A stretch of 64,000 nucleotides of DNA, taken from positions 2,914,001 to 2,978,000 of the forward strand of contig JALGAS010000004.1 in assembly GCA_023078685.1 (NCBI GenBank), in the 5' to 3' direction. The notes under the pieces were generated by a model. The model was not told the origin of the DNA. It was given only the letters and a program-made list of their open reading frames with translations, and did no database searches. The position numbers were made by a program, and so were the translations under genes. The stretch is from Neopestalotiopsis rosae. Taxonomy: Eukaryota > Ascomycota > Sordariomycetes > Amphisphaeriales > Sporocadaceae. The stretch's first letter is position 1; every line of letters begins with the position of its first letter. Below are positions 46,839 through 57,210 of the stretch, in pieces.

Positions 46839-48344
46839 TTACACTTTCGCTTTAATTGCCGGCGCTTCACTCGCTTCAATGTCCAACTCGATAACACTTT
46901 CTGCCACGCCGGGATATGAGTAGATGTGCACGACGCGATAGCCGGCTTGCTTGGCTAGCTGTCGCCAGTGCTTCTCAGTCCGCTCGTAGGCGGCGATATG
47001 TGTCAGCATTTGCAGACTTGAACGTGTTAGCAATTTCCAAGATGTCTGTCGGGGGAAATTGCTTACTCCATGGTGGTGGACGCGAAGCTAGGCTGGTCCT
47101 CAGCAATGACAATCTCGAACAGCAAAACGCGCGAGTAGCCAGGGCGCAAGGCAGGCCGCAGGCCCTCGAGGATCCGCACGGCATCGTCGTCTTGCCAGTC
47201 GTGGAAGATCGAGTGCAGCGAGTAGGCGCGGGCGCCGCGGATCGGCTGCGGGGTGAAGAAGTCGTGGACCTGCGCGTCAAACGGCGGGTGTGACCCTTCG
47301 ATGCTGTTGATTACGTTTTCTTGGTCCTGCAGCACAATCTTTCCGGGCAGAGACGGATACCGAGCCGCGAAGGCGAGCATATCGTGCCCTCGACCACCGC
47401 CTACGTCGCACAGAAGGACGTCGCTATAGTTTGCATCAAATCCTTCAATAATGCGCTCCGTCACCTTCGAAAACATGTAAGTGCTTTATCCGTGTAGGTG
47501 TCAATGGAGAGTATTAAGGAGCTCTCCACTCCCAAAGTGATGGTTTGAGATTTGCTTACTGGATAGAAACCGGGATCAAACCAGCTTGGCTTGCCTGCGC
47601 GGTAGGCCGACATGAACTGAGAAAAGTTCGTCATGTTTGGGGGATGCGCTTGACACCAAGGAAAGAATGGAGTTTTCATATTGTGAGCGTATTGAAACGG
47701 CCCGTCAGTGTCATTCTTGGGGCTCTGATATCCCGTGCTCGCTGTCCATTCAGGTAGCCTGGATAGGTCAAGTTAGTTGGCTGGGCGGACCATACCCAAG
47801 TTTACGACTACAATCATGTCTGGAAACGTACTTCCTCCAGGACGGAATTCCAGTATCATAACAAAACTCCATGGCACACTGGTAGTTGTGTCCTGCAAGG
47901 CCATTGCTCAAGGGCGTACCGTGCCATTTCCCTTGCGACAGAGCGAGGACATGCATGGCAGACAAATGGTTGAGATAACGTTTGAGTAGGCCCAGGTCCC
48001 ATGGCTTTCCTGTCTTTTCGGCCAGTCCGGCAGTTGTAAGGCCTTGCGGTGCATCTCTGAGGTGTTGAAAGATCTTGAGATCGACACAAATCTTGATAAG
48101 AGCCGACTTGCCTGGCTAACCTTTCTGTTAGGAAGCCGCACGTACTTTGACTAAACGTGACGGAACGTCATACCTCTGCCCAAAATGTCCTCTGCAGAAA
48201 CTCGCTGGGAATCTCGAGCTTCCCCAGCAGGCCCAGGGTTAATTCAAGGAGGCTATCTCGACTCCCTGGCGCATCGTTCTCGTACGCAGTCCTAACATTG
48301 GCAATAGAGTCGAGTAAAGACAAAACATCCTTTGATGGTGCCAT
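46839..48344 (-). CDS. SAM-dependent O-methyltransferase 1 (COMT-type), five exons
   Basis: Predicted small-molecule O-methyltransferase of 409 aa. Minus-strand exons are 48344-48174, 48115-47832, 47758-47560, 47464-47067 and 47016-46839, and all joints keep frame. The N-terminal winged-helix dimerisation region reads ALIKICVDLKIFQHLRDAPQ. The catalytic domain has the SAM-binding loop VLLCDVGGGRGHDM, the acidic VLQDQ strand, DFFTPQPIRGARAY and the catalytic-region histidines in LHSIFHDWQDD. The last exons give TTMDLQMLTHIAAYERTEKHW. This layout is typical of fungal secondary-metabolism O-methyltransferases related to plant COMT. It is paralogous to the intronless methyltransferase at 53777-54967; both share YRAGKPSW followed by DPGFYP. 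The methyl acceptor is unknown. Confidence 0.9.
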
Positions 48345-49720
48345 TTTTTCCGATTAAGCCACAATCTTCACGAGAAGGGAAAACGAATAATTGCTTCTTC
48401 CTGGGACTCAGGGACTTTCCTCTGAGGGAATCGCATCGTTAAGAACCTCTGCATGCGGGGTGATGGAACGTCGTCTGCAACCCCCTTACAATGCACCACA
48501 TAATAGTATTGAGCTGCGTCGGATGCGTATTCGGGATCATTACCTCATACGTTAATCGAGAGCGCCACATTGGGTCCAAAAGTTGCCTGCAGAGTGCAGA
48601 CTTTGAACGCAAATACCAGGTCTCCTCGATCATACGGGCGTATAGGTGGGCTTCCCATCCACCTATCAGCACAAGGGTTGCGCGGCTATACTATTGGTGG
48701 CATTGGTGGCTCGGTCCGTTATCTAGGGATGTAACCTACTCAAATCTACCGAGGGGTGTTGGTATGGCCCTTCAGCAAGGGGGCCCCAACGAAACACCTT
48801 TTTGCTTCCTTGCATATCGACGCAGTGTGAAATTGCAAATACTCCACCACGTGTTTGCTACAACATCGGATCCGGACTGTCGGGTCGAGTGACACGAATG
48901 CCCCGCGGGCATTGGTCAAAGCATACCGGGTTTTGGACTTGTCTACGACTCGAATCGCCAACAATCCATATTCGAATCAATGTTGGTTCCCAAGTAATCA
49001 TTGAGTAATATGGGGGGTTTTGACGATATTTACTAGACCCCTGCACCCCAGCGTTGAAAGCAGACAGACCACCATGAAAGCTGGCAGGAAAGCTGGCAGG
49101 TTACTATTCTTATCCACGTAGGAAAACTGTTTGCTTCCTGCCACGATCTAGAGGTCTTGGCTTTGGACCTATAGGGTCATGTTGACAGTGCTTCCAGACT
49201 ATGCGAAATGAAATGAATCCTTGTCATGGCTTTCTTATCTCCTTGCCGTAGTGTACGTAGTCGCAATATCGGATGGAGGTAAGGGAGAATGAATCAAGAA
49301 TTGCAGAGGATATGAGCAAGCGGACAATGTTAATCGCGCACGGAATCTCGGCAAATTCACTTTCGTACTTGAGAACCACGGCTTTGAGACAAATAGTGCG
49401 CAGTTTCGTTCCCCAGTGACAGTCATTTTTCTCATTGTCGACACTGCCGTCAAAGACACCCACCACATACCCCGCTCGAAAGATTTTGAGAGTTTCATAT
49501 GAAGAGATCAGTAGGTCTTTGATAGCGAAGGCAATTCGTCGGCTTAATCGCCTCCAATTCCTCTGTCTCAGCGTTCAACACCACACGGAAATTTCGACGA
49601 TCCAGTCAAGCTGTAAATGGAGATGAGTATCTTCATACCACCATCATGGCACCAGCGTATTCTCCAAACGTTCGCTCGTGCTTGACCTCAATACCGTGGT
49701 ATACTTTGAAGATTTTTCTT
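48345..49720. other. Intergenic upstream of O-methyltransferase 1
   Basis: Contains the promoter of O-methyltransferase 1 and, at 49224-49590, a protein-like minus-strand fragment listed separately. Nothing else is supported. Confidence 0.4.
49224..49590 (-). pseudogene. Protein-like fragment right of O-methyltransferase 1
   Basis: The minus-strand frame runs NWRRLSRRIAFAIKDLLISS, then ETLKIFRAGYVVGVFDGS, and ends LDSFSLTSIRYCDYVHYGKE before a stop. No ATG-led gene can be built. It may be the 3' exon of a degraded gene. Its end resembles the end of the fragment at 46025-46260 (DSFSLTSI against DSVSVTSL). Confidence 0.25.
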
Positions 49721-50484
49721 TCAACACACAATCTGGCGCAGGGAAAAGTGGACAAGTATCATGAAGATCACTAATAGCGGCACACATAGATCCACCGCAA
49801 TGCTCACGCCGCGCGCCCATAACTGATTGAACCCCTCCTGCCATCTCTGGATATTGAAGTATTTCTCGAGGAATTTTGGCTGCACCGTAGATAGACGCGA
49901 TGTGTCTTGCGGTATATCGTGAATGGAGCACGTCGCGGTGCCGGGTTCATTGTCTGTCAGGACTGTACCCAGCCCATTGCTCGCGCTGTCGCGCGCCCCG
50001 GCTTCTGCTGGACTCATGTTGCGAGGGCGAAACATGAAACAATCGCTACCGGTGGCTTCTGATATGAGCTGATTAGAACTTGTTCGCAACGACAAGGGGA
50101 GTGGTCTTGACAGGACCAAGATGTTCCAAGTTCTTTCGGGTCTCACTTACTAATTTCTAGCTCAGAAGTTGTTCCTTGCGCGACGCAATTGTCTATGTGC
50201 CACCGGAGGAGGACCAGTGCGTCGTTTCTCGTCTTCCAAGATATATCGACGGTGTGCTCTACAAGCAACTCGGGGAATCTGGCTCTCACAGGAGTCAGTA
50301 TATCAGCAGATAAGGGGGCCATATATGCGCCCAATAGATATACGCACTCATGCGTCCAATCGCGTTCACACCAGACGAAAGAATTTAGACAGAGGTCTTT
50401 TTTGCAGTTGGCGCGAGTCGCAAAGTCCCAGCAAAGTGCAGTCGCTGCCAGCAACCATATCCACATAAACGTGCTCAATTCCAT
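49721..50484 (-). CDS. Orphan small membrane protein
   Basis: Unrecognised 223-aa protein. Minus-strand exons are 50484-50151 and 50058-49721, joined in phase 1; the ATG has a good context (ACCATGG). The N-terminus has a hydrophobic, tryptophan-rich segment (FMWIWLLAATALCW) that could be a signal peptide or anchor. A short Cys-rich stretch follows (ANCKKDLCLNSFVWCERDW). Near the C-terminus there is one clear transmembrane helix (VDLCVPLLVIFMILVHF). The ends are therefore membrane-associated and the middle hydrophilic. It lies between O-methyltransferase 1 and the DUF3433-like stump. Function unknown. Confidence 0.6.
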
Positions 50485-51322
50485 GGTTGCTCTGATTTGA
50501 GGAGGTTTATTCAAGAACAACGTAAATCAAAGTTCCAAAACTACCCCAATTTATGGTTTCATTCTCAAAGAGATGAGTTGGTAACTACTCAATATCAAGC
50601 CCATTGCACTTGGTAGACAGAGGCGCAGTATACTTCTGCGCCACATCAGTATAACATGATATATTCCTCATGGCGAATTCGCATTAGGCAGCATGTAAGC
50701 TTGCACGAGCGTCAAAATTCGAGCCACGCATTGTGTGGCACAGGCATGACGTCCTGGCATTACCAGCCTTGCATTCGGTACAGCACTGAGCATACATGAT
50801 CTGATAAATGAGAGGACGTACTAGGGTGTCTGGTAGTGCTTATACTGCGCCAGAATCCAATCGCAGATCATTACTCCCTTGCCATTGTCTCGTTCCTGCC
50901 TGATCTGAGACAATTCGGTCATCTACACAAGCTGCAAACAAGCAAGGTCACATATTGTTTGGATAGACGACGACCATGCGGAAGTGGAACCATTGCGTTG
51001 TCACCGTCCCCGACCCATCTGCTGCCTTTGAAAGGATCGGCAAAACTTTTGCTCGTCAACGACCACAGTTATATATGATTTTGATGCCATTACCAACCAC
51101 ATACGACCATAGCTCTTAGAAAACTCGGCATCCCGTCCGCTCTGCCCTAGATAAACTGAGAAGCGCCGGATTAGTACTCAGATCGGTGACGGCTGGGGAA
51201 TCCCCGGTGTTGTATGTTTTGCATTTTTGGTGTTTTTATGATTTTTGCTTCCTCCATCTACCCTGGATTTCTAGGGATATTATCCTGGCGAATTGGCATA
51301 TAAATATGATTGCTTCACAGAG
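50485..51322. other. Intergenic
   Basis: No gene is seen. It contains the presumed promoter of the 223-aa membrane protein gene. Confidence 0.4.
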
Positions 51323-51360
51323 GCGGCGGCAAGTCGCATGGTCATTGCAACATTGCTTAT
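51321..51360. repeat. 40-bp element shared with the O-methyltransferase 2 3' end (copy 1)
   Basis: This segment (GGCGGCAAGTCG ... CATTGCAACATTGCTTA) recurs in the same orientation at 53737-53773 with only a few differences. There it covers the region just downstream of the O-methyltransferase 2 stop codon. Here it abuts the end of a truncated membrane-protein frame. Confidence 0.7.
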
Positions 51361-51605
51361 ATCAGACCGTAGCGCGCATTTGAAGTTGAGAAGATTATCT
51401 CAAGAGTAACTATAAAAGCGATGAAAATTATGGTGAAAGCTAGCAAGGTTTTTCTGCTCAAATAAGAGGTAACGAATGCTGGTTCCGAGATTTGAGAGGC
51501 TTGTTGAGTCCGTTCGTCACATTCAATAGATCTTGGTCTACGACGCATGCTAGGAATTGCCTGCTCTAGAAGAGGTCCTGGAGTGTTATCATTGTCAGGA
51601 AGCAC
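51357..51605 (-). pseudogene. Truncated stump resembling a DUF3433 membrane protein N-terminus
   Basis: The minus-strand frame has a hydrophilic leader, then SYLSRKTLLAFTIIFIAFIV and TLEIIFSTSNARYGL, then a stop. The hydrophobic helix and its flanks resemble the N-terminal region of large fungal DUF3433 multi-pass proteins, which continue for about 1000 residues; nothing of the rest is present. The break coincides with a 40-bp element also found at the 3' end of O-methyltransferase 2. A separate minus-strand frame (51664-51858) could have supplied an upstream exon. The family call is from memory and tentative. Confidence 0.35.
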
Positions 51606-52419
51606 AGGGAATCAGGTATATACGAGTGCTTACCTACCCTCGATGGTCCGGAAGGAACTATGATCACTCAAATGGACAGTACTTTCGAAAGAGGGGCCCC
51701 CCCGGTGCGTCGCTTTCCGAGATAGAATCATGGACCTCAAGCGACTGTCTGGGTCTTATGTGTGCCAAGTGGATTGCATGGGCTTCATGGTCATTAAATA
51801 CCATTCCGACTTCTTTCCCTGGAAATAATTGAGAAAATGACAGCGGAACTTTGAACATCTTGAATCGATGAATGTGCGGATTGCCTTTTGATTATTAGCC
51901 GTCAGAATTTAGACCCGGAAATGCAGAATGGAATGGAACGGGCGAACATACACAGCCTTGAAGTTGTCCCGTTTCACTAAACCTTTCTCCCTGTGTTGTA
52001 CAAAGCCTCATCAAAGATCGCATATTTAGGAACGTGGTGCTACGTGGATGCGTCGGCGTGACCCCCCTCCCGAAAGACTCGGCCCACACGCATGATACTA
52101 CGCACGAAAAGCAATAGCCATCTTCATTTAAGGCGTAGCAGGAATTGGATTGGTTATCTCTTCGGCGAACTCGAATGCAATAACAGGTGTTCGGGACGCA
52201 ACTTTTCAGCCGCACAAAGCTAAGCTATTTCCGATCACGCCCGGCATCCAGTCCTCTAGATTTCCCTCTTCTCACGGAATCAAATCCGCGACCAAGGGTC
52301 TGATAATCCAGGACGCCCTACTCTTGTTAAAAGTCAGGCTCATTCCAGAATATTCGCTAGAGTTTAATGTTGTCACCGCTCACAGTGCTACAAAAGCGTT
52401 CGATTCGCCACACACCTCG
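51606..52419. other. Intergenic
   Basis: Divergent spacer between the DUF3433-like stump and the orphan gene starting at 52420. An open frame in phase with that gene extends back to about 52150 but lacks an ATG, so an unseen upstream exon is possible. Confidence 0.35.
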
Positions 52420-53447
52420 ATGACAGCTTTTTTTGCTTGGGGCAATGTGCCCAACTCATTCGTCGTCGCGAATGGGTCCTTGCTGGACTAGTAAGAAAAC
52501 GCCAAGCAGGATTTCATCAAGAGTCAGTGTGGTTTCCTAACGGCTTCATATAGCCAAAATATGCCGGACGACTATGAAGGCAAATTCAAGGTCAATGAAT
52601 GGAATGCTATGCAGCTCAAGTCATTCTACTCGGGTCCGAATGGATATCATTGGGCGCTGAAACACAACCGTGAATGTGAGTACGACGTCAGACCAGTTCA
52701 AATCAGGTAGTCTAAACATGGACTGCTGTGTAGGGGCGGCCCGGTGTCCGAAAGACATGGTTCCTTTCCTTCACACTCAACTCACCGTTGTTGGCTCCAA
52801 CGGTCTCGCTAGCCTGGGTCGCGGGCACGTCACCTTTGTCTCCTTTGTCCCAGACGGTACCGGGTGGTTTGCCCGATACAGCTCAAACCAGTGTATATAC
52901 GGTCCGGACATTTCTGCCTTCCCCTCGACGTGGAAAGTGCTTGTGCACGAACTCGAACGAAATCACCCCAGGATGGATGAATGCATCGATTTCGCTGCGT
53001 TCGGCCAACACGAGCTGCTGCTAGTCCGGTTTGAGAATGGCAATTCCCAGATGGTGCTACCCGAGGACCTGGCAGTGCGGAGCCGGATCTCCGCGGAACT
53101 GGTTCGTGAGGTTGAGGAGCGGCTTGCGGATGGCTGGACCTTTGGGAATCGTACGACACTTTGTGGGTTTGACACCAAACGCTGGTTTATAGAATGGATA
53201 CGCGGGAGCAGCGCAATATTTCGATATAATACGGGAGACGGAGAAAAGAGCAAAGAAGACTTGGAACGAGTCAAAAGTGTCTTGTCAGGTGTGGGAAGTG
53301 ATGCGGCACTTGTTGCAAGCCACAACAATGCTCACCTCGTAAGTTTGTTATTCCAAAAGAGTTTTCGGGGATGTTTGCTAACACTTCCTCAAGATCGCGG
53401 CCAATTCGGCCTTCGCTCAACAGTTGGCCGTCAGCAGATGGTTGTAG
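52420..53447 (+). CDS. Orphan hypothetical protein, four exons
   Basis: Unrecognised 283-aa protein. Exons 52420-52490, 52554-52675, 52734-53338 and 53394-53447 join into a continuous frame, and the last intron has a clear GCTAAC branch site. Many Trp/Gly/Phe-containing segments (AFFAWGNVPNSF, FYSGPNGYHWAL, FVPDGTGWFARYSSN, LCGFDTKRWFIEWIRG) suggest an extracellular-like or repeat beta fold, but I see neither a signal peptide nor a known domain. The C-terminal exon is helical (IAANSAFAQQLAVSRWL). It converges on O-methyltransferase 2, 329 bp away. The start is uncertain because the open frame continues upstream. Confidence 0.6.
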
Positions 53448-53776
53448 TTCGCTATTGCGATGAGACTCAGCCGACTCCGATAACTCCCCGAAACACTGAA
53501 CGGAAGACTGGCTCAAATGCCATATAGTGTTGTGATCTCTCTTTCAATTTGGTCGGATGATACAGAGGACCCGTTGCCTTCCGAGGGAGCAATTATTCCA
53601 GACAATTTCTATAAGTTCTACGCCTTATTTGAACGATATTCGTAGTGAAAAACTGAAACGAGGAAAGCTCCCTTCCTTCTCGAGTATGGTGACATTCCTA
53701 AGCTGCCTGGAAGACACATGCTGCCACATCATGCAAGGTGGCGGCAAGTCGGCTGGTTATTGCAACATTGCTTACA
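53448..53776. other. Convergent spacer with repeat element (copy 2)
   Basis: 3' UTR space between the orphan gene (plus) and O-methyltransferase 2 (minus). Positions 53737-53773 carry the second copy of the 40-bp element also found at 51321-51360. Confidence 0.6.
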
Positions 53777-54967
53777 CTACACTAGCTCCGCCTCAATCAG
53801 ACTCTCAGAGCCCATCTCAAACGTATACACCTGCATGATCTTGAACCCAGCCCGATCGAGGATCTTTTCCCAGTCAGCGTGCGTCCGCTCCCTCATCGCA
53901 CCGAGCACCATCATCAAGTGGTCCATTGAGGTAATAGGCCACGAGGCATTGCGTTCTGGCACCACGAGCTCATTGATCAAGACGGTCGAGTACCCGGGCT
54001 TGAGCGCAGGCTTGAGCTGTTCCAGAATCTTGACACAATCTTCGTCGTCCCAGTCGTGGAGCACCGAGTGCAGATAGTACGCCCGGGCGTGCCTGACGGG
54101 TTGAGGCGTGAAGAAGTCGTGACCCATGGACTCGAACGATTCCGCGGATTCGGTGGCGACTGTAGATATCACCTGAGGCTGATCTTGTAAAACTAGCTTG
54201 CCTGGAAGACCAGGGTGTTTCGCTTTGAGTTCAGACAAGTCGTGACCGATGCCGCCACCGACATCTACGAGCAGTACATCGCTAATGTCGGGATCAAAAT
54301 TGGCGAGGCGCTCCGAAATGGGGTAAAAGCCGGGGTCAACCCACGACGGCTTTCCGGCGCGGTATGCTGACATGTAGTTGCTAAAGATTTGGAGGTAAGG
54401 CGGGTTCTGATCCAGCCAGGCGAAAAAGGGCAGCTGGGTCTTGTGGGCACTTTGGAATGGTCCATTGGCCAGCTCGGTAGGGAGTTTATAGTCGGTGTCC
54501 TTGAGATACTCGGGCAAGTGGCGGAAGGATGGACCGGCGACGTCGTAGGTATAAATGATACCGTCTCGGTATTTCGGCTCGGTCAAAGCGGTACTCAATG
54601 GTGTAGCAATATACCCATTTTCGTTTTCCCCAATCACATGCATGGCAGCAAGATGCTTGAGGATTCGAGAGATCAAGACCGGATGAGCACCTGATTCCTT
54701 TGAGACTTGCTCTGGGCTTAGACCGTGAGAGCCGCCGTCCTTGAGGAGCTCAAATATTTTGAGCTCAACAGCCGTCCGACAATGAGCTGACCTCGCTGGT
54801 TCAGCCCATCCCATTCGCTGAATAGCCTCGCTCGGGAGCTCCAAACTTGCAATCAAGGCATGGCTCAAGCTCAGAAGCTGCTCCCGAGCGCCGGGCTTTT
54901 TCTCCGCGTAAGCAGAGCCTGCGGTCTGCAGCTGTGCAAGGATTTGATCAGCTCGTGAAGAAGCCAT
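53777..54967 (-). CDS. SAM-dependent O-methyltransferase 2 (COMT-type), intronless
   Basis: Predicted small-molecule O-methyltransferase, 396 aa in one exon. The start is the ATG of MASSRADQIL; open frame extends further upstream but without an ATG. The N-terminal winged-helix dimerisation domain includes AVELKIFELLKDGGSHGLSP and ISRILKHLAAMHVI. The catalytic domain has VLLVDVGGGIGHDL, VLQDQPQVI, MGHDFFTPQPVRHARAYYLH, VLHDWDDEDCVKIL and MDHLMMVLGAMRERTHADW. Motif order and length are normal for fungal COMT-like enzymes. It shares YMSAYRAGKPSW and DPGFYPISER-type text with O-methyltransferase 1 (46839-48344) but lacks all four of its introns. Substrate unknown. With the P450 and MFS genes it suggests a small-molecule pathway. 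Confidence 0.92.
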   Translation of the reverse strand: MASSRADQILAQLQTAGSAYAEKKPGAREQLLSLSHALIASLELPSEAIQRMGWAEPARSAHCRTAVELKIFELLKDGGSHGLSPEQVSKESGAHPVLISRILKHLAAMHVIGENENGYIATPLSTALTEPKYRDGIIYTYDVAGPSFRHLPEYLKDTDYKLPTELANGPFQSAHKTQLPFFAWLDQNPPYLQIFSNYMSAYRAGKPSWVDPGFYPISERLANFDPDISDVLLVDVGGGIGHDLSELKAKHPGLPGKLVLQDQPQVISTVATESAESFESMGHDFFTPQPVRHARAYYLHSVLHDWDDEDCVKILEQLKPALKPGYSTVLINELVVPERNASWPITSMDHLMMVLGAMRERTHADWEKILDRAGFKIMQVYTFEMGSESLIEAELV

Positions 54968-55337
54968 ACTGAAGATTGCGGAATTCAGAGAACTAGAACT
55001 GTGCTGTAATCGTCTTTGAATATCTTGTGCTGGCAAGGGAGGGGTGTTGTAGGTTGTACCTGGCCATGAGCATCGAAGCCTGACGTTGGTGTATGGTATG
55101 CATGCGGGTAGCCCGTTGGTGATTTAGTCCGGAAATATATTATTGTTGGTAATGCCACTTGCTTATGTAGCTTCACATAACCACATAAGACCAATCAGGA
55201 CGTGGAGTAGCATCAGCAAGGTTGACTGATACGCCAAGCTGTTGGTCAAATGATATATTTCACAGAAACGATTTCAACAGCAGGAACGCGTTAGAGCCAG
55301 CGACGGACGGGGATGTAAATTGTTATTTGTATTTTCG
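54968..55337. other. Spacer between O-methyltransferase 2 and the coiled-coil gene
   Basis: O-methyltransferase 2 promoter and coiled-coil gene 3' UTR; no gene is seen. Confidence 0.45.
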
Positions 55338-56822
55338 TCACATTGTTTCCAATGCATCTATGAGTCTGTTCTTCAAGGCCGTGTGCACCTGATCCACGAT
55401 TTCCACCTCGATGTTGTCAGACTTGTCTTCGATTTTCCCCTGGCGTTCCTCGAGTTCGGCTTGCCGTTCTTCGATAGCCTCGTAACTTTGCTCCAGACCA
55501 GCCAGTTGTGTTTCTAAATCCACGTTCTTGTTCTCCAAGGCTTGAATCCTTTCTACTTGTGCATAATCTCGAGCTTGCATCTCTTTAAGCGTGATGTTGA
55601 TCTGATGCTGTGTTTTTTGCATGGCACATAATTCATTTCTGAGAGTGCTGTTCTCATTTTCCAAATCTTGGGTTCTTCTGAGCACCTCGTTGAACTTGGA
55701 AAGAAACATGGCCACAGGATTTGACAAGTTGAGAGTCGGTTCTTGGCTTTTCTCAATACCGAACTCCCTAGTCGAGTCCCGGTTATGTGCTTGTGCAGCA
55801 TCCGTCGGTAACTTTTGATCATCTAAGCGCCGACGGGAAGACTTGACGTCGATCTGCGCACCATCACGCAGTCTCTTCCTTGGTGACTCTGCTGCTGAAC
55901 TAGACTTTCCAGCCTTGTCCTCGGATGCCTCATAGGGAGGGGGACTAATTGTGTTATCCTCAACGCTTGGGTCGGAGCCGGTGGTCGAGTCGATGGCCTT
56001 TGGGGCAAGATCTTCCTTGACAGAATCATCGGATCTCTTGTATGCTGGCGGAGTCGCTGTAGCAACAGTCGAGTCGCCTGACTCAGACGCTGTGCTGTCG
56101 CCCTTGCGCTGGATTGCCTGGGCATCAACAGTCGCAGTACAAGCATTGAACACTTTGCCGCCAGCGCCACCGTACAGAGCTCCAAGCCACCAATCATGTT
56201 CCTTCTCCTGCTGCTGTTGATCATCGAAAGAGACTGGTGAAGTGATGGCTTGTTCGAGGTATCGAAATTGTTCTTTTGATAGTGTTGTGTGGGGCATAAA
56301 AACGACAAATTCAAGAACTGTCGCCAACAGAGTCATTGTTTGGAGCGTAATTTGGGAAGCTGGCTTGAGGGAAAGATCTTCGACAGGTTGGACGAGGTTG
56401 CCAGGGTGATTGAGCTGGAACCGCACGCGTGTGATGCTGCCCACGAGCTTGGGAATGACATCTCGGTCCATTTCTGGAACCGTTGTAGCATCGACGTGAT
56501 TGGTTTGTTCGAGCGATGAGATGTGATGTCGAGGTACGTCGAAATACAGAGTCGTTTTCTGCCTCTTCTTTCCCGAGCCATGGCCGAAGACGGTTACATT
56601 AAACCTGAATGTCACAACAGGTGGATCGTAACACGTCTTGAAGGACATACGCAGTCTTTCTCTCTCGGTTTTGTGGTCGTCATCATGGGCTCCTCCACTG
56701 GCGCGCCCCTCAAATGCGACGATAACATTCGTAGCCTCTTTGCGAAAGGGCTTGCTTTGTCCAGCATCTCGATCCGCGTTACCCGTGTGGCCTTTGGCGG
56801 GTGGCACGATTGATTCACTCAT
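55338..56822 (-). CDS. Hypothetical coiled-coil protein
   Basis: Single-exon protein of 494 aa; the start is ATG at 56822 (MSESIVPPAKG). Three regions are visible. The first 220 residues look folded and beta-rich (FRFNVTVFGHGSGKKRQKTT, then VGSITRVRFQLNH and LQTMTLLATVLEFVVFMPH). Next is a long low-complexity Ser/Asp/Pro linker with PPAYKRSDDS and PPPYEASEDK motifs and basic NLS-like patches (PRKRLRDG, SSRRRLDD). The last 130 residues form a strong coiled coil (QDLENENSTLRNELCAM, QALENKNVDLETQLAGLEQ, ERQAELEERQGKIEDKS). A nuclear or scaffold role is possible but unsupported. I do not recognise the family. Confidence 0.75.
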   Translation of the reverse strand: MSESIVPPAKGHTGNADRDAGQSKPFRKEATNVIVAFEGRASGGAHDDDHKTERERLRMSFKTCYDPPVVTFRFNVTVFGHGSGKKRQKTTLYFDVPRHHISSLEQTNHVDATTVPEMDRDVIPKLVGSITRVRFQLNHPGNLVQPVEDLSLKPASQITLQTMTLLATVLEFVVFMPHTTLSKEQFRYLEQAITSPVSFDDQQQQEKEHDWWLGALYGGAGGKVFNACTATVDAQAIQRKGDSTASESGDSTVATATPPAYKRSDDSVKEDLAPKAIDSTTGSDPSVEDNTISPPPYEASEDKAGKSSSAAESPRKRLRDGAQIDVKSSRRRLDDQKLPTDAAQAHNRDSTREFGIEKSQEPTLNLSNPVAMFLSKFNEVLRRTQDLENENSTLRNELCAMQKTQHQINITLKEMQARDYAQVERIQALENKNVDLETQLAGLEQSYEAIEERQAELEERQGKIEDKSDNIEVEIVDQVHTALKNRLIDALETM

Positions 56823-56991
56823 GGATCTAGATAGAGCTGTGATCAAGAGGGAGCGATGAAGATGCTTACCACAGAGAACAAATAGTCATACTCAAACTCA
56901 TGCCTATTACTTGATCGGTCAGCAGTCAATAGACGTTCCGACGTGGCTCCTCCTCTCGGTCACCTTGCGCTGGAAGCCTAACAACTGGACG

Positions 56992-57110
56992 CGACCTAGG
57001 CTCGCTACCGGCAGCGTTGAACGCTCCTTGCCCAAGATCCCGATCCTTTCAGCGTGCGATACGCACACTGAGTAGGAGTCGGTCAATAGATGATCGAGGG
57101 TGCGAGTGCT
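56992..57110. repeat. Direct repeat copy 1, upstream of the coiled-coil gene
   Basis: Begins CGACCTAGGCTCGC, contains CTCCTTGCCCAAGATCCCGA and ends TGATCGAGGGTGCGAGTGCT. It is repeated at 57211-57357 in the same orientation. Confidence 0.9.
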
Positions 57111-57210
57111 AGTCAGTCCTTTGATGGCAACAAGCAACAAGACGAGCCGGAGGAAAGGAGTTGCGCCGGAACTGAAGAAGATAGAAGACCTTGGTTCGAT
57201 GACCTAAACA

